Assembly: GCA_027623325.1 (NCBI GenBank)
Contig: JAQBXY010000012.1
Span: 1-64,000, forward strand
Origin: Gemmatimonadota bacterium
Lineage (GTDB): Bacteria > Gemmatimonadota > Gemmatimonadetes > Longimicrobiales > Gaopeijiaceae
Reading direction: 5' to 3'
DNA length: 64,000 nucleotides
Shown here: positions 16,737 through 26,516 of the stretch, one piece after another
Layout: every line of letters begins with the position of its first letter
Numbering within the stretch: the stretch's first letter is position 1
Notes under the pieces: model-generated
Seen by the model: only the letters and a program-made list of their open reading frames with translations
Told to the model about the DNA's origin: nothing
The model's database searches: none
Translations under genes and position numbers: made by a program

Positions 16737-18149
16737 ATGGCTCGAGCATCGGATCGGCTTCGTCTCGCGACTGTGACGATCCCCGCCCCGGATCTGCGCC
16801 CCGAAAACTTCCTCCGTCACGCGGCGGGTGAAGAGCGGGGTTTTTGGGCGCATGGCCGTCGGTGGGTTGCCCACCGGGGTGTGGCGGCCGAACTGAGGGG
16901 TGGCGCCGGAGCGGAGGGTGACCGGTTCGATGAAGTCGCCGCGGCAGCCCGAGCGCTGGCTCTCCATCCGATCCTGGCCGATGGTTCTGCGCGGGCTGCC
17001 CGCGTGCGCTTCTACGGGGGATTCTCCTTCCGTCCCGATCACGAGGCGGTCGGTGTGTGGTCGGAATTTCCAGCCTGGCTCTTCCACCTGCCTGTGTTCG
17101 AACTCGAGGGAGACGACTCCGGCGATGCGTGGTTGCGTGCCCGGGCGCTGGTTCCCGAAGAAGGCGCTGCCGACGTTTTGGCACGGCTGCGGCGCCGAGC
17201 GGAAGCGCTGCGCGCCGAACTCACGACCCATGGCGAGATCACGACGGCTCCCTTTCGGGCTACGGGCCGAGCCACGGCGACAGACCGGTCGAGTTGGGAG
17301 GGTGCGGTGTCCGCCTCGCTCGTGGCGATCCGCACAGGTGTCGTGAGTAAGGCGGTTCTGGCGCGCACGCTCGACGTCGATCTAGACACGGCGATCGATC
17401 CGGTCGATGTCGTCAGCCGTTTGTGGGAGGTGAATCGAGGAAGTCACGTCTTCCTGTTCGAACCGTCGTCCGGATCCGCTCTGCTCGGTGCCGCTCCCGA
17501 AACCGTGGCCACACTGCGGGATGGAGTCTTCCACGCGACGGCGGTGGCGGGCTCGATTCGCCGGGGGGCATCACCCCGTGAGCAGACCGAACTCGCGGCG
17601 CGCCTCCTCGCGAGCGAGAAGGACCGGGCGGAACAGAGGATCGCACTCGACGACATGGTGGCGCGCCTCGAGACAGTCGCGCACCAAATTCGCACGGACC
17701 CCCAGCCCCACGTCCTGACATTGGCCGGCATCCAGCATCTCGAGACGGAAATCCGGGCAAGTGTTCCAGGCGGCGTCAGTGTGCTCGATCTGCTTCGCTT
17801 ACTTCACCCGACTCCTGCGGTCTGTGGGCTACCCCGCGATGCCGCCATGGCATTTCTCGCGGAGGAGGAGCCGTTCGAGCGTGGGTGGTACGCTGGCCCC
17901 GTCGGCTGGTTCGATGCGGAGGGCAACGGAGTGTTCGCTCCCGCGTTGCGTACCGGAGTTTCCACGGGTTCGGGCTGGAGACTCTTCGCCGGAGCGGGAA
18001 TCGTCGAGGGATCTGTACCCGCGCTGGAGTGGGAAGAAACAGGAATCAAGTTCGAACCGATGCTGGGTGCTCTCCGCGACAGCGGAGCCGTGCTCGACCA
18101 GGATGCCGAGGCGGGCCGGACCGAATCTTCGATCTCCGGGGAAGCATGA
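16737..18149 (+). CDS. menF: Isochorismate synthase
   Basis: 470 residues from ATG 16737, preceded by CCAGGAG; the longer frame from 16506 is read-through of the M56 gene region. Chorismate-binding signatures are in order: FLFEPSSGSALLGAAPETVATL, ATAVAGSIRRGASPREQ, SEKDRAEQRIALDDMV, HPTPAVCGLPRDAA and ERGWYAGPVGWFD. It converts chorismate to isochorismate, the first step of classical menaquinone synthesis. The N-terminal 170 residues are the usual divergent part. Its TGA overlaps the ATG of menD. A siderophore isochorismate synthase is excluded by the men gene context. Confidence 0.93.
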   Translation: MARASDRLRLATVTIPAPDLRPENFLRHAAGEERGFWAHGRRWVAHRGVAAELRGGAGAEGDRFDEVAAAARALALHPILADGSARAARVRFYGGFSFRPDHEAVGVWSEFPAWLFHLPVFELEGDDSGDAWLRARALVPEEGAADVLARLRRRAEALRAELTTHGEITTAPFRATGRATATDRSSWEGAVSASLVAIRTGVVSKAVLARTLDVDLDTAIDPVDVVSRLWEVNRGSHVFLFEPSSGSALLGAAPETVATLRDGVFHATAVAGSIRRGASPREQTELAARLLASEKDRAEQRIALDDMVARLETVAHQIRTDPQPHVLTLAGIQHLETEIRASVPGGVSVLDLLRLLHPTPAVCGLPRDAAMAFLAEEEPFERGWYAGPVGWFDAEGNGVFAPALRTGVSTGSGWRLFAGAGIVEGSVPALEWEETGIKFEPMLGALRDSGAVLDQDAEAGRTESSISGEA

Positions 18150-19924
18150 GCGGAGGGGTCGCCAATACTACGTGGGCGCGGACTCTCGCAGACGAATTCG
18201 CGCGGTGCGGGGTTCGCGAAGTCGTCATCGCGCCCGGCTCCCGCTCCACACCTCTCGTCATGGCGTTTGCTCGCGACGGTCGGTTCACGACGCGGGTCCA
18301 TCTCGACGAGCGCTCGGCCGCGTTCTTCGCGCTTGGTGTCGGCAAGGCGAGTGGAGTGCCCGCGGTCGTCATCACGACCTCGGGGACCGCGGTGGCCAAC
18401 GTGCTTCCAGCCGTCGTCGAGGCGGGTCAGAGGGGCGTCCCGCTTCTGGTGCTCTCGGCGGACCGTCCTCACCGATTGCGGGATGCGGATGCGAATCAGG
18501 CGATCAACCAGATCGGCATCTTCGGCAGCTTCGTTCGCGCCTTCTTCGAGATGGCACCGCCCACGTCCGACGACGCGGCGCTCCGGCACCTTCGGGGTGT
18601 GGCCGCTCGTGCCGTGGGCCTCTCGACAGGACCGGACCGGGGGCCGATCCATCTGAACCTTCCGTTCGACAAGCCGCTCGAGCCCCTGGAAGTGGCGGGT
18701 GGGGATGCCTCGGCGAATTCGGGGGCTGCGGGGCGGAGCGGGGGGGAGCCGTTCACCGCGCTCGTGCAGGGACTTGCCACGCTGACCACGGTCCAGACCG
18801 AGGCGCTGGTGGCGCTCTTGGGAGCAGATCGCGGAGTGATCGTTGCCGGGCCGACTGAGGACGCCGAGCGTCTCGGGCCTTCGCTCCTGGCCCTCGCCGC
18901 AGCGACGGGGTATCCGCTACTCGCGGATCCACTGTCGGGCGCCCGCTACGGGCCCAGCGCGACTCACGCTATCTCCGGCTACGACCTTTTCTTGCGTGAC
19001 GAAGCTATACGCGGCGCGCTCGCCCCGGATCTCATCGTGCGAGTCGGGGCGGCGCCCACGTCGACCGCGCTCCAGCAGTGGCTTCTTCAGAACGAGGGCG
19101 TTTGTCAGATCGTTGTCGATGCCAATCACAGATGGCTCGATCACGGAGCCACGGCGACCCACTACGTCCGAGCCGATGCAGCGGAGACCGTGCAGCGGCT
19201 TGCCGGGGCGATTGATCGAGGTGGTCAGGGTCACTCGACGAGTCGAGCCACCTGGAGTGCGGCGTGGCGGACCGCCGAGAGGGCCGCAACAGGTGCGATT
19301 GAGGCCGCGCAGGGAGGGGGCGAGGAGGCTCACGAGGGACAGATCCTCGCTGCGGTTCTCGAAGCTATGCCTCCCGGTGGCAGCCTCTTCGTGTCCAGTT
19401 CGATGCCGATCCGGGATCTCGATGCCTTCGGACATGCACGACCGGAACCGCTGCGAGTGTTCGCCAATCGCGGCGCGAGCGGGATCGATGGCGTGGTCTC
19501 GACGGCGTTCGGCGTAGCCTCGCAGCGAGACGGCACCACGGTCTGCGTGATCGGCGACGTCGCCTTCTTTCATGACCAGAACGGCCTCCTTTGGAGCCGC
19601 GAGCAGGACGCATCCGTCGTCTTTGTCCTGATCGACAATGACGGTGGAGGCATTTTCCACATGCTGCCGATCGCGGGGCATGAGCCGGACTTCACGCGGT
19701 ACTTCGCGACCCCCCACGGCATCGATCCCAAACACGCGGCGGCGGCGCACGGCATCGACCTCACCGAGGTCGGTGTGGCCGACCTCGCGGGCGCGCTCGC
19801 CCGCTCGATTGCTGCGGGACGAACCGCCATCCTCCGGGTTCGCACCGACCGCGAGAGCAACCATCGGCGGCACCTCGAGGTGCAGCGTTCGGTGGCCGAA
19901 CGTGTGCGAACAGCGCTAGCGTAG
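18146..19924 (+). CDS. menD: 2-succinyl-5-enolpyruvyl-6-hydroxy-3-cyclohexene-1-carboxylate synthase
   Basis: 592 residues from ATG 18146 (ATGA overlap with menF). ThDP-enzyme features include [14 protein letters not shown] and the [19 protein letters not shown] segment at the N-terminus (catalytic Glu region), [22 protein letters not shown], and C-terminal [48 protein letters not shown] and [13 protein letters not shown], which match MenD closely. It joins isochorismate and 2-oxoglutarate to form SEPHCHC. The product normally passes to MenH and MenC, neither of which is in this window. Confidence 0.96.
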   Translation: MSGGVANTTWARTLADEFARCGVREVVIAPGSRSTPLVMAFARDGRFTTRVHLDERSAAFFALGVGKASGVPAVVITTSGTAVANVLPAVVEAGQRGVPLLVLSADRPHRLRDADANQAINQIGIFGSFVRAFFEMAPPTSDDAALRHLRGVAARAVGLSTGPDRGPIHLNLPFDKPLEPLEVAGGDASANSGAAGRSGGEPFTALVQGLATLTTVQTEALVALLGADRGVIVAGPTEDAERLGPSLLALAAATGYPLLADPLSGARYGPSATHAISGYDLFLRDEAIRGALAPDLIVRVGAAPTSTALQQWLLQNEGVCQIVVDANHRWLDHGATATHYVRADAAETVQRLAGAIDRGGQGHSTSRATWSAAWRTAERAATGAIEAAQGGGEEAHEGQILAAVLEAMPPGGSLFVSSSMPIRDLDAFGHARPEPLRVFANRGASGIDGVVSTAFGVASQRDGTTVCVIGDVAFFHDQNGLLWSREQDASVVFVLIDNDGGGIFHMLPIAGHEPDFTRYFATPHGIDPKHAAAAHGIDLTEVGVADLAGALARSIAAGRTAILRVRTDRESNHRRHLEVQRSVAERVRTALA

Positions 19925-19961
19925 CCTCCTTCTCCACGATCACACTGCAGAATCCATTGAG

Positions 19962-20801
19962 ATGAATCAGCCTGACTGGAAGCAAGTAAAAGCCTACGAA
20001 GACATTACCTATCACAAGTGTGATGGTGTGGCCCGCATCGCGTTCAACCGGCCCGAAGTTCGGAACGCGTTTCGACCCGATACGCTGCTCGAGATGATCG
20101 AGGCGTTCCGCGATGCCGGAGAGGATCCGGATATCGGAGTCGTCCTGCTCACCGGGAACGGCCCTTCCAAAGACGGCAAGTGGGCCTTCTGCGCAGGGGG
20201 TGACCAAAGCGTCCGCGGCGATGCCGGATACGTGGGCAAGAGCGGAGTCCCGCGACTCAACGTCCTCGAACTGCAACGCTACATGCGCTCGATGCCCAAG
20301 CCGGTTATCGCGCTGGTGGCGGGATACGCGATTGGAGGTGGGCACGTTCTCCACGTCGTATGCGACCTCACGCTCGCAGCGGACAACGCCGTTTTCGGCC
20401 AGACCGGTCCGATCGTCGGGTCGTTCGACGGTGGCTTCGGCTCGTCCTTCCTGGCGAGACACGTCGGGCAGAAGCGTGCCCGGGAGATCTGGTACCTCTG
20501 CCGACAGTATTCGGCCGACGAGGCCTACGAGATGGGCATGGTCAACAAGGTGGTCCCGCTCGCGGAACTCGAAGCGGAAGGTTGGGCATGGGCCCAGGAG
20601 ATCATGAGCAAGAGCCCGCTCGCCATTCGGCTGCTCAAGAGCGCGTTTAATGCTGATGTGGACGGCCAGGCAGGTCTCCAGGAGCTGGCTGGCAACGCGA
20701 CGATGCTCTTCTACATGACGGAGCAGGGGCAGGAGGGGAAGCGCGCCTACCTGGAGAAGCGTCCGCCCAACTTCCGGCAATACCCGTGGCTTCCCTGGTG
20801 A
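19962..20801 (+). CDS. menB: 1,4-dihydroxy-2-naphthoyl-CoA synthase
   Basis: 279 residues, crotonase fold. MenB-specific features: [25 protein letters not shown], the [11 protein letters not shown] oxyanion-hole segment, [63 protein letters not shown], and the C-terminal [14 protein letters not shown]. It cyclises o-succinylbenzoyl-CoA to the naphthoyl-CoA product. Separated by 37 bases from menD; its last 16 bases overlap the start of the cyclophilin lipoprotein gene. Confidence 0.97.
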   Translation: MNQPDWKQVKAYEDITYHKCDGVARIAFNRPEVRNAFRPDTLLEMIEAFRDAGEDPDIGVVLLTGNGPSKDGKWAFCAGGDQSVRGDAGYVGKSGVPRLNVLELQRYMRSMPKPVIALVAGYAIGGGHVLHVVCDLTLAADNAVFGQTGPIVGSFDGGFGSSFLARHVGQKRAREIWYLCRQYSADEAYEMGMVNKVVPLAELEAEGWAWAQEIMSKSPLAIRLLKSAFNADVDGQAGLQELAGNATMLFYMTEQGQEGKRAYLEKRPPNFRQYPWLPW

Positions 20802-21484
20802 CCCGACCCAACTCGGTTCCGGCTCGGAGGACGGGTCCAGCTCTCCTCGTGGTCGGATTCCTCGTCGCCACAACAGTCGCCGCATGTGGGCAGACTTCCT
20901 ACTTGTACGATCCGACGCCGGAGATGCTCGCCGCACAGGCGCCGGATTCGTTCGTGGTCGCCGTCGAAACCAGTGAAGGCACCTTCACGGTGATGATGCA
21001 CCGCTCCTGGTCGCCGCTCGGCGTCGATCGGGTCTATCACTTGATGATCAACAACTTCTACGCGGGCGCGAGGTTGTACCGCGTCGTGGACGGCTTCGTG
21101 GCCCAATGGGGCTTTTCCGGTAACCCCGTACTGGACTCGGTGTGGAGGGATCACTCGCTCCCCGACGAGCCGACGGTCTCGAGCAATGTCAGGGGCGTGG
21201 TCAGCTTTGCACGTGGCGGCCCGGAGACGCGTTCGTACACGCTCTTCGTGAATCTTGCCGACAACGTGCGCCTGGATGCCGCGGAGAGCGGTGGGATCGT
21301 TGGATATCCGCCGATAGGTATCATCCGAGAGGGTCTTGGGGTGATCGACGGATTCTATTCTGCCTATTCCGACCGCACGCCGAGTCAAGACTCGATCCGC
21401 ATGCTCGGCAACGAGTACCTCAGGCGCGAGTACCCTCAGCTCGACTCGATCGTCGGTACGCGCCTCGTGACTTCGTGGCGTTGA
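20786..21484 (+). CDS. Cyclophilin-type peptidyl-prolyl isomerase lipoprotein
   Basis: 232 residues with a lipoprotein signal ([15 protein letters not shown]) and a cyclophilin domain: [56 protein letters not shown], with the catalytic Arg of the family FHR motif kept in LYRVVDG, then [24 protein letters not shown]. It likely assists protein folding at the envelope. Starts at GTG 20786 within the end of menB and ends 12 bases before menA, so it is embedded in the menaquinone operon although it has no obvious role in that pathway. Confidence 0.88.
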   Translation: MASLVTRPNSVPARRTGPALLVVGFLVATTVAACGQTSYLYDPTPEMLAAQAPDSFVVAVETSEGTFTVMMHRSWSPLGVDRVYHLMINNFYAGARLYRVVDGFVAQWGFSGNPVLDSVWRDHSLPDEPTVSSNVRGVVSFARGGPETRSYTLFVNLADNVRLDAAESGGIVGYPPIGIIREGLGVIDGFYSAYSDRTPSQDSIRMLGNEYLRREYPQLDSIVGTRLVTSWR

Positions 21485-21496
21485 GATGATCCCGGG

Positions 21497-22396
21497 GTGA
21501 CGACGGACGTAGCCATTTCGGCTGGGCGAGCGTGGATCCTGGCTGCTCGCCCCAAGACGCTGACGGCTGCGGTCGCGCCTGTCTTGGCAGGCACGGGGTT
21601 GGCTTCGTTTCACGATGCCCTCGCCTGGCGCCCGGCAGTCGCGGCTCTCCTCGGCGCTGTGTTGATCCAGATCGGGACCAACTTCGCCAACGACTATTAT
21701 GACTTCGTCCGCGGAGGCGACACCCAAGAGCGTGTGGGCCCGATTCGGGTCACGCAGGCGGGACTCCTCGCCCCTCGGACGGTTTGGTGGGGGATGGTCG
21801 TGGCCCTCACCGCGGCGGTACTGGTGGGGAGCTACCTGGTGTGGGTCGCGGGCTGGCCGATCGTGTGGATCGGGTTGGCGTCGGTCGCGTGTGCGGTCCT
21901 CTACACGGGCGGTCCATTTCCACTCGCGTATCACGGCCTCGGGGATGTCTTCGTTTTCGTCTTCTTCGGCCTGATCGCGGTCGGCGGCACGTTCTTCGTT
22001 CAGGCCCGGGCGTGGTCTCCGGATGCCCTCCTGGCAGGGATCGGGCTTGGAGCGCTCAGCACGGCGATTCTGGTCGTCAACAACCTCAGGGACATCGAAA
22101 CCGATGCGAGGGCGGGGAAGCGGACACTTGCCGTCCGGTTGGGCCCCGCGGCCACGAAGGTCGAGTACGTCGGTGCGTTCGCCGTGGCGGCTATGGTGCC
22201 GGTCGTCGGCGTTCTTGCCTTCGAGTGGCCGCTGCTCTCCCTGCTCGCCCTCGGTGTTCTGCCCCTCTGCGTCGCGCCGGTGCGAACGGTGGTCGGTTCC
22301 TCCGACCCGCGGGAGTTGATCGCCGCATTGGGTGGCACGGCGAGGGTCGTTGCGCTGTACGGAGCACTCCTGGCGATTGGACTCGGATTCGGCTGA
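21497..22396 (+). CDS. menA: 1,4-dihydroxy-2-naphthoate polyprenyltransferase
   Basis: 299 residues of the UbiA superfamily, starting at GTG 21497. Begins WILAARPKTLTAAVAPVLAGTGL, with the first Asp-rich motif NFANDYYDFVRGGDTQERVGPIRVTQAG and the second VNNLRDIETDARAGKRTLAVRLG, both typical of MenA. About eight transmembrane helices. It attaches the polyprenyl chain to DHNA in the inner membrane. The menE ATG overlaps its TGA. Confidence 0.95.
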   Translation: MTTDVAISAGRAWILAARPKTLTAAVAPVLAGTGLASFHDALAWRPAVAALLGAVLIQIGTNFANDYYDFVRGGDTQERVGPIRVTQAGLLAPRTVWWGMVVALTAAVLVGSYLVWVAGWPIVWIGLASVACAVLYTGGPFPLAYHGLGDVFVFVFFGLIAVGGTFFVQARAWSPDALLAGIGLGALSTAILVVNNLRDIETDARAGKRTLAVRLGPAATKVEYVGAFAVAAMVPVVGVLAFEWPLLSLLALGVLPLCVAPVRTVVGSSDPRELIAALGGTARVVALYGALLAIGLGFG

Positions 22397-23745
22397 TGGT
22401 CGTGGATGTCCTCTCCGAGGCCGGAGGTCGCCGCGACGCCATCGCCTTGATCACTTCAGAGGCCTCGTTGAGCTACGGCGTGCTCCAGGAGGTCGTCGAC
22501 GCCCGGGCCGAGACGCTCAGGAGTGCCGGCATGCGGGCGGGGCGGATCGAGCCGGTCGAGGTGGAGTCGGATCGCGACGGAATCGTCGAGCTCCTCGCGC
22601 TCTGGCGGATCGGCGCGGTGCCCGTTCCACTCAACCCGGCGCTGACGAAACGAGAACGAGACGACGCACGGACCCGCCTCGCGGACCCAACCGTCCCGGC
22701 GGGCACCCAGGTCGTTGTGTGGACGTCGGGCACGTCCGGTCGACCTCGTGGTGTCGCCTTGTCATGGGCGAATCTGAAGGAGAGCGCTCAAGGGACGGCT
22801 GACCGGCTGGCACTGACTTCGGATGACGTCTGGCTCGCTTCGCTCTCGATGGCGCACGTAGGCGGCCTCGCGCTCGTGGTCCGCTCGTTGATGGTGGGTG
22901 GGGGGCTTGTCGCGGCGGGTGTGTTCCGAACAGAGGTCGTGTCGAGTCTACTCGATGGCGACGGATTTCCGGGAGGGCCGGCCGGCAGGATCACCCACCT
23001 GTCGCTCGTGCCTACGCAGCTTCTTCGGCTCCTCGATCATCGGGCCGGGACTCCTCCTCCGGATACGTTCCGCTGCGCGCTCATCGGTGGTGCGCATGCC
23101 CCGGCTTCTCTCGTCGATCGGGCTCACGGCGACGGCTGGCCGCTTGGGTTGACCTACGGGGCCACCGAGATGTCGTCACAAATCGCGACGGCACCCCCCG
23201 CGTTGACCCGGAGCAAACCCGGCACCGTGGGGCTCCCGATGCCGGGCGTCGAGCTCGACGTTGAGCCGGACGGATCGATCCGCACACGTGGCCCGACGCG
23301 AGCGCTCGGTTACCTGGGCGACGTGGGTCCTCCGCTCGCTGAGGCCGGCGGGTGGTACCGGACGGGCGACCTCGGCCACATGGATGCGGATGGGCACCTC
23401 TGGATCACCGGACGCCGAGTGGATCGTATCGTGTCCGGCGGAGTCACCATCGATGCCGTTGAAGTCGAGGAGGCCCTTCGGAGCCACGCGTCCGTTGTGG
23501 ATGTTTGTGTCGTCGGTCTGCCCGACGAAGAGTGGGGCGAGCGCGTCGCGGCTTGGATCGAGCCCGCGAACGACTTCGACCGCGGCCGGCTCGAGGCCTA
23601 TCTGCGTGGGCTCGTCAGCCCTGCGAAGTTGCCCCGGGTCTGGCGAACGGAGGGCCAGCTTCCCCGGAACGTGAACGGCAAGGTAAATCGCGCGGAGGTC
23701 CGAGCGGTTCTAGGAGGACGTGGTCAGGCGGACCGACTCGGGTGA
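22396..23745 (+). CDS. menE: o-Succinylbenzoate-CoA ligase
   Basis: 449 residues from ATG 22396 (overlap with the menA stop). AMP-forming acyl-CoA synthetase motifs: VVWTSGTSGRPRGVALSWAN (P-loop), LTYGATEMSSQIAT (A5), GWYRTGDLGHMDADGHLWITGRRVDRIVSGGVTIDAVEVEEAL (A7-A8), and the catalytic Lys in RNVNGKVNRAEVR. Size and context fit MenE. It activates o-succinylbenzoate for MenB. The preceding enzyme MenC is missing from the cluster. Confidence 0.92.
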   Translation: MVVDVLSEAGGRRDAIALITSEASLSYGVLQEVVDARAETLRSAGMRAGRIEPVEVESDRDGIVELLALWRIGAVPVPLNPALTKRERDDARTRLADPTVPAGTQVVVWTSGTSGRPRGVALSWANLKESAQGTADRLALTSDDVWLASLSMAHVGGLALVVRSLMVGGGLVAAGVFRTEVVSSLLDGDGFPGGPAGRITHLSLVPTQLLRLLDHRAGTPPPDTFRCALIGGAHAPASLVDRAHGDGWPLGLTYGATEMSSQIATAPPALTRSKPGTVGLPMPGVELDVEPDGSIRTRGPTRALGYLGDVGPPLAEAGGWYRTGDLGHMDADGHLWITGRRVDRIVSGGVTIDAVEVEEALRSHASVVDVCVVGLPDEEWGERVAAWIEPANDFDRGRLEAYLRGLVSPAKLPRVWRTEGQLPRNVNGKVNRAEVRAVLGGRGQADRLG

Positions 23746-23811
23746 ACCGCGGCGGGGACCATCCCTGGGATTTGGTGACCGGTCCGGAAAGGAATGGCCC
23801 CGCGCCGCGGT
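23746..23811. terminator. Possible hairpin between convergent menE and beta-barrel gene
   Basis: ACCGCGGCGGGG at 23746-23757 pairs with CCCC-GC-GCCGCGGT at 23798-23811 with a two-base bulge, forming a very GC-rich stem around a 40-base loop that itself contains GACCGGTCCGG. It lies exactly between the two convergent stops. No T-run, so termination is only plausible. Confidence 0.4.
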
Positions 23812-23823
23812 AGACTTTCTCGT

Positions 23824-24534
23824 TCAGCCGCCCCCAAGTCCCACCGCGAACCCGAGCCGAAAGCGGACGAGATTGGCCTCACTCCGATTCGGGTACAGGG
23901 TCACGCTGCCATCCGAGTTGTCGACGATATCACCCTCGGTCAGGTAGTTGGCAACTCCGTTGATGTGCCGTTCGACGCCGAAGTCCAGGTAGACGGGATG
24001 TGCCCCATCGCCCCCGAGCTTGAAACGCACCCCGCCCCCGAACTTCCAGGCAAAGACGAGGTCCGAGTAGTTGGTGGTCTGGCTATAGGATCCGTAGCCG
24101 TCATTGTCGTCGAGCGCCGACGACGTGAAGAAGTAGGACATTCCGACGGTGGAGTGCACGTAGGGCTGGACGCCACCGGTCGCGAGGACCACCTCCGGCC
24201 CGACGCCTAGGTAGGCAATACTATTCGTCGTAGTAAGGTCCGAGCCGACCCTGCAGCTGAAGTTGCAGTATTGCAGGCGTTCGTGGCCGTACACGATCAT
24301 GCCCAAGTTGCCGCGGACACGCACGTGACCGTTGGCGGCTACGGGACCGGCCGCGGTCAGGTCCACTCCGAAGCCCTTGTTGACGAGGAGTCCGAGATCT
24401 CCGACGGCATCGGCTGCCACGAAGCTCAGCCCCAGGGCGCCGCCGAGGCCCTGCGGCCTCTGTGCTTGTAGATCACCAGCCAGGGCGACCAGGCTCACCA
24501 ACACCGCGATCGATTCCACCGCACCGCGTCTCAT
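23824..24534 (-). CDS. Outer-membrane beta-barrel protein (OmpA/OmpW-like)
   Basis: 236 residues with a signal peptide ending LAGDLQAQ. The mature chain alternates hydrophobic and polar residues in about eight strands (GALGLSFVAAD, HVRVRGNLGMIVYG, IAYLGVGPEVVLATGGVQPYVHSTVGMSYFF, AWKFGGGVRFKLG, HPVYLDFGVERHI, VRFRLGFAVGLGGG). This resembles small eight-stranded barrels. One CNFSC pair could form a disulfide. It lacks the terminal aromatic residue. Function unknown. Confidence 0.7.
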   Translation of the reverse strand: MRRGAVESIAVLVSLVALAGDLQAQRPQGLGGALGLSFVAADAVGDLGLLVNKGFGVDLTAAGPVAANGHVRVRGNLGMIVYGHERLQYCNFSCRVGSDLTTTNSIAYLGVGPEVVLATGGVQPYVHSTVGMSYFFTSSALDDNDGYGSYSQTTNYSDLVFAWKFGGGVRFKLGGDGAHPVYLDFGVERHINGVANYLTEGDIVDNSDGSVTLYPNRSEANLVRFRLGFAVGLGGG

Positions 24535-24780
24535 GATTTGCTCCCGATGAAGGTCATACTTCGCTGAGTGCAGGAGACGTGCCGCAGCGCGGTTCTAAGA
24601 GTAAGGTGTTGGTGAGAAATGACTTATGTGGGTTGGTCGGGTGTGCACGCCTGGGCTAATGTGTCCACCCGGGAGGACGATCGAGGTCCTCCTTCGGACC
24701 CGCGGCCGGGGATCGGCCTCCCATCGCCCTCTCCGAGGCGGAGTGGCGCCGGGCCCCACGCGAGTTCATGTTCGCCGGCC
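24535..24780. other. Intergenic region, 246 bases, divergent promoters expected
   Basis: This is the longest gap in the window, between the minus-strand barrel gene and the plus-strand DUF3311 gene. It must hold promoters for both. I see no convincing -35/-10 pair; the segment AGGACGATCGAGGTCCTCC (24675-24693) is partly self-complementary. No gene, RNA or repeat was recognised. Confidence 0.4.
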
Positions 24781-25011
24781 ATGGATCCGAAGACACCGCA
24801 GTCGCATCTGATTCCGCGCACCCGCGACGGATGGATCGCCACGATCTCGTTCGTAGCGCTCTTCATGCTCGCGATGCCTCCGGTCACCCATACCGTCCTC
24901 AACCGCGTGGAGCCCTGGGTCGGGGGATTGCCCTTCTTCTACGCAGCCCTGCTGCTGGTCTACGTCGGTCTGATCGGCATCCTGGTGTGGACTTTGCGGC
25001 GAGGCGTTTGA
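24781..25011 (+). CDS. DUF3311 small membrane protein, symporter partner
   Basis: 76 residues from ATG 24781 with two transmembrane helices (about 18-38 and 48-70). The layout RDGWIATISFVALFMLAMPPVTHTVLNRVEPWVGGLPFFYAALLLVYVGLIGILVWTLRR matches DUF3311 proteins, which are almost always encoded directly before a sodium:solute symporter, as here (one base between stop and next start). It is probably an accessory subunit. The longer frame to 24619 adds a low-quality head. Confidence 0.85.
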   Translation: MDPKTPQSHLIPRTRDGWIATISFVALFMLAMPPVTHTVLNRVEPWVGGLPFFYAALLLVYVGLIGILVWTLRRGV

Positions 25012-25012
25012 C

Positions 25013-26503
25013 GTGGAAGCCTGGGTCGTCTCCACGGGCCTGATCTTCGTCTATCTGCTGATCACGATCGTTCTCGGGGCGGTTGCAAATCGGCACATGA
25101 CGGTCGACATGGAGGACTTTCTCCTCTACGGCCGACGAGCCGGCTTCGTAGTCCTGTACCTGACGGTCGTCGCGACCTTCCACTCCGCCTTTGCGTTTCT
25201 GGGCTCCGGCGGCTTCTTCTACACCCACGGCATCGGATTCTGGGCCGCGGGGACGTGGACGTTGCTGGTCGGCGCGATCACCTATGTGTTGGGACCCCGC
25301 ATCTGGGCTCTGGGCAAGACGTTCGGATACATCACGCCAGCAGACATGCTCGCGGACTATTACGAGTCCGAGGCGGTTCGTGTCTCGGTGGCGATCGTCT
25401 CGGTTCTGTTCACCATTCTCTACATCCAGGTCCAGGCTCAGGGGCTCGGATACATCATCAACATTGCCTCGGGCGGCAGGATCTCGTTCGAGGTCGGCAC
25501 CCTGATTCTCCTGACGGTTGCCGCGGCGTATCTGATGGCGGGCGGTTTGCGGGCGGTGTACTGGACTGATGTGATCCAGGGCGTCTGGATGTACGTCGCG
25601 GTTTGGGTCGGGGCGCTCTTTCTCGCTTTCAAGCTCTTCGGCGGCCCGTTCGAACTCTGGCGTCGCGTCGCAGCCGAGCGCCCTGATCTGCTCACGCTAC
25701 CGGGCCCGAACGGCTTCTTCACCCCGGGCATGTGGCTCGGAATGACGATCACGCTCTCCTTCGGCATCGTCTTCCAACCGCACATGATGATCCGCTACTA
25801 CACAGCGGTGGACGCGAAGACTCTGAAGATTCTGGGTGCGACGACGCCGATCTATCTCATGACGTTGTACATCCCGGCCGCCCTCGTGGGGCTCGGGGGA
25901 GCCATCATCATGCCTGATCTGGCCGTTCCCGATCGGATTTTCCCCGAACTCCTCTTCGCATATGCCCCGCCGGTGGTGACCGGGGTCATTCTCGCGGGCG
26001 CAACCGCCGCCGCCATGTCGACGCTCGACTCGATTCTGCACGCGAACATGTGCGTCCTCACGCGCGACGTGTATCAACGATACTTCGCGCCCGAACGGTC
26101 GCAGCAGCACTACGTGTGGGTCGGGCGCGCGATCGTGATGGCGCTTCTCGTGGTCGGGTACTTCCTGTCGATTCGTACCTTCGACTTTCTCGTCGTGTTG
26201 GTCACGCTGTCCGGGTCGGGCGCGCTCCAGCTTGGGCCGATGATCGTCGGCGTCTGCTTTCCCGGCGGCCGGACGTTCACGCGCGCCGGGGTCCTCGTCG
26301 GCCTGTTTGCAGGCCTGGCGGTCCTCTACTTAACGCTACTGGTGATCCCGCATCCGCTCGGACTACACGGGGGCGTGTGGGCGCTCTTGGTGAATACGGC
26401 GGTTGTCGTGGTGGTGTCGGCGGTGACGCGGCCACCTTCGGCTGATACCATCGAACGGATCCACGGAGCGATTGAGCGCGAGGTCTACGGCTCACCATCA
26501 TGA
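25013..26503 (+). CDS. Sodium:solute symporter (SSS family)
   Basis: 496 residues, about 13 transmembrane helices, GTG start at 25013. SSS features include FLLYGRRAGFVVLYLTVVATFHSAFAFLGSGGFFYTHGIGFW near the N-terminus, the helix-5 region LMAGGLRAVYWTDVIQGVWMY (consensus GG..aV.wTDviQ), and GATAAAMSTLDSILHANMCVLTRDVYQRYF (consensus AA.mST.ds.l...s....D.y). It imports an organic solute with sodium; substrate unknown. Coupled to the DUF3311 gene and followed by an exported peptidase, so amino acids or small peptides are a fair guess. Confidence 0.93.
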   Translation: MEAWVVSTGLIFVYLLITIVLGAVANRHMTVDMEDFLLYGRRAGFVVLYLTVVATFHSAFAFLGSGGFFYTHGIGFWAAGTWTLLVGAITYVLGPRIWALGKTFGYITPADMLADYYESEAVRVSVAIVSVLFTILYIQVQAQGLGYIINIASGGRISFEVGTLILLTVAAAYLMAGGLRAVYWTDVIQGVWMYVAVWVGALFLAFKLFGGPFELWRRVAAERPDLLTLPGPNGFFTPGMWLGMTITLSFGIVFQPHMMIRYYTAVDAKTLKILGATTPIYLMTLYIPAALVGLGGAIIMPDLAVPDRIFPELLFAYAPPVVTGVILAGATAAAMSTLDSILHANMCVLTRDVYQRYFAPERSQQHYVWVGRAIVMALLVVGYFLSIRTFDFLVVLVTLSGSGALQLGPMIVGVCFPGGRTFTRAGVLVGLFAGLAVLYLTLLVIPHPLGLHGGVWALLVNTAVVVVVSAVTRPPSADTIERIHGAIEREVYGSPS

Positions 26504-26516
26504 GAAAGAAGCCAGC

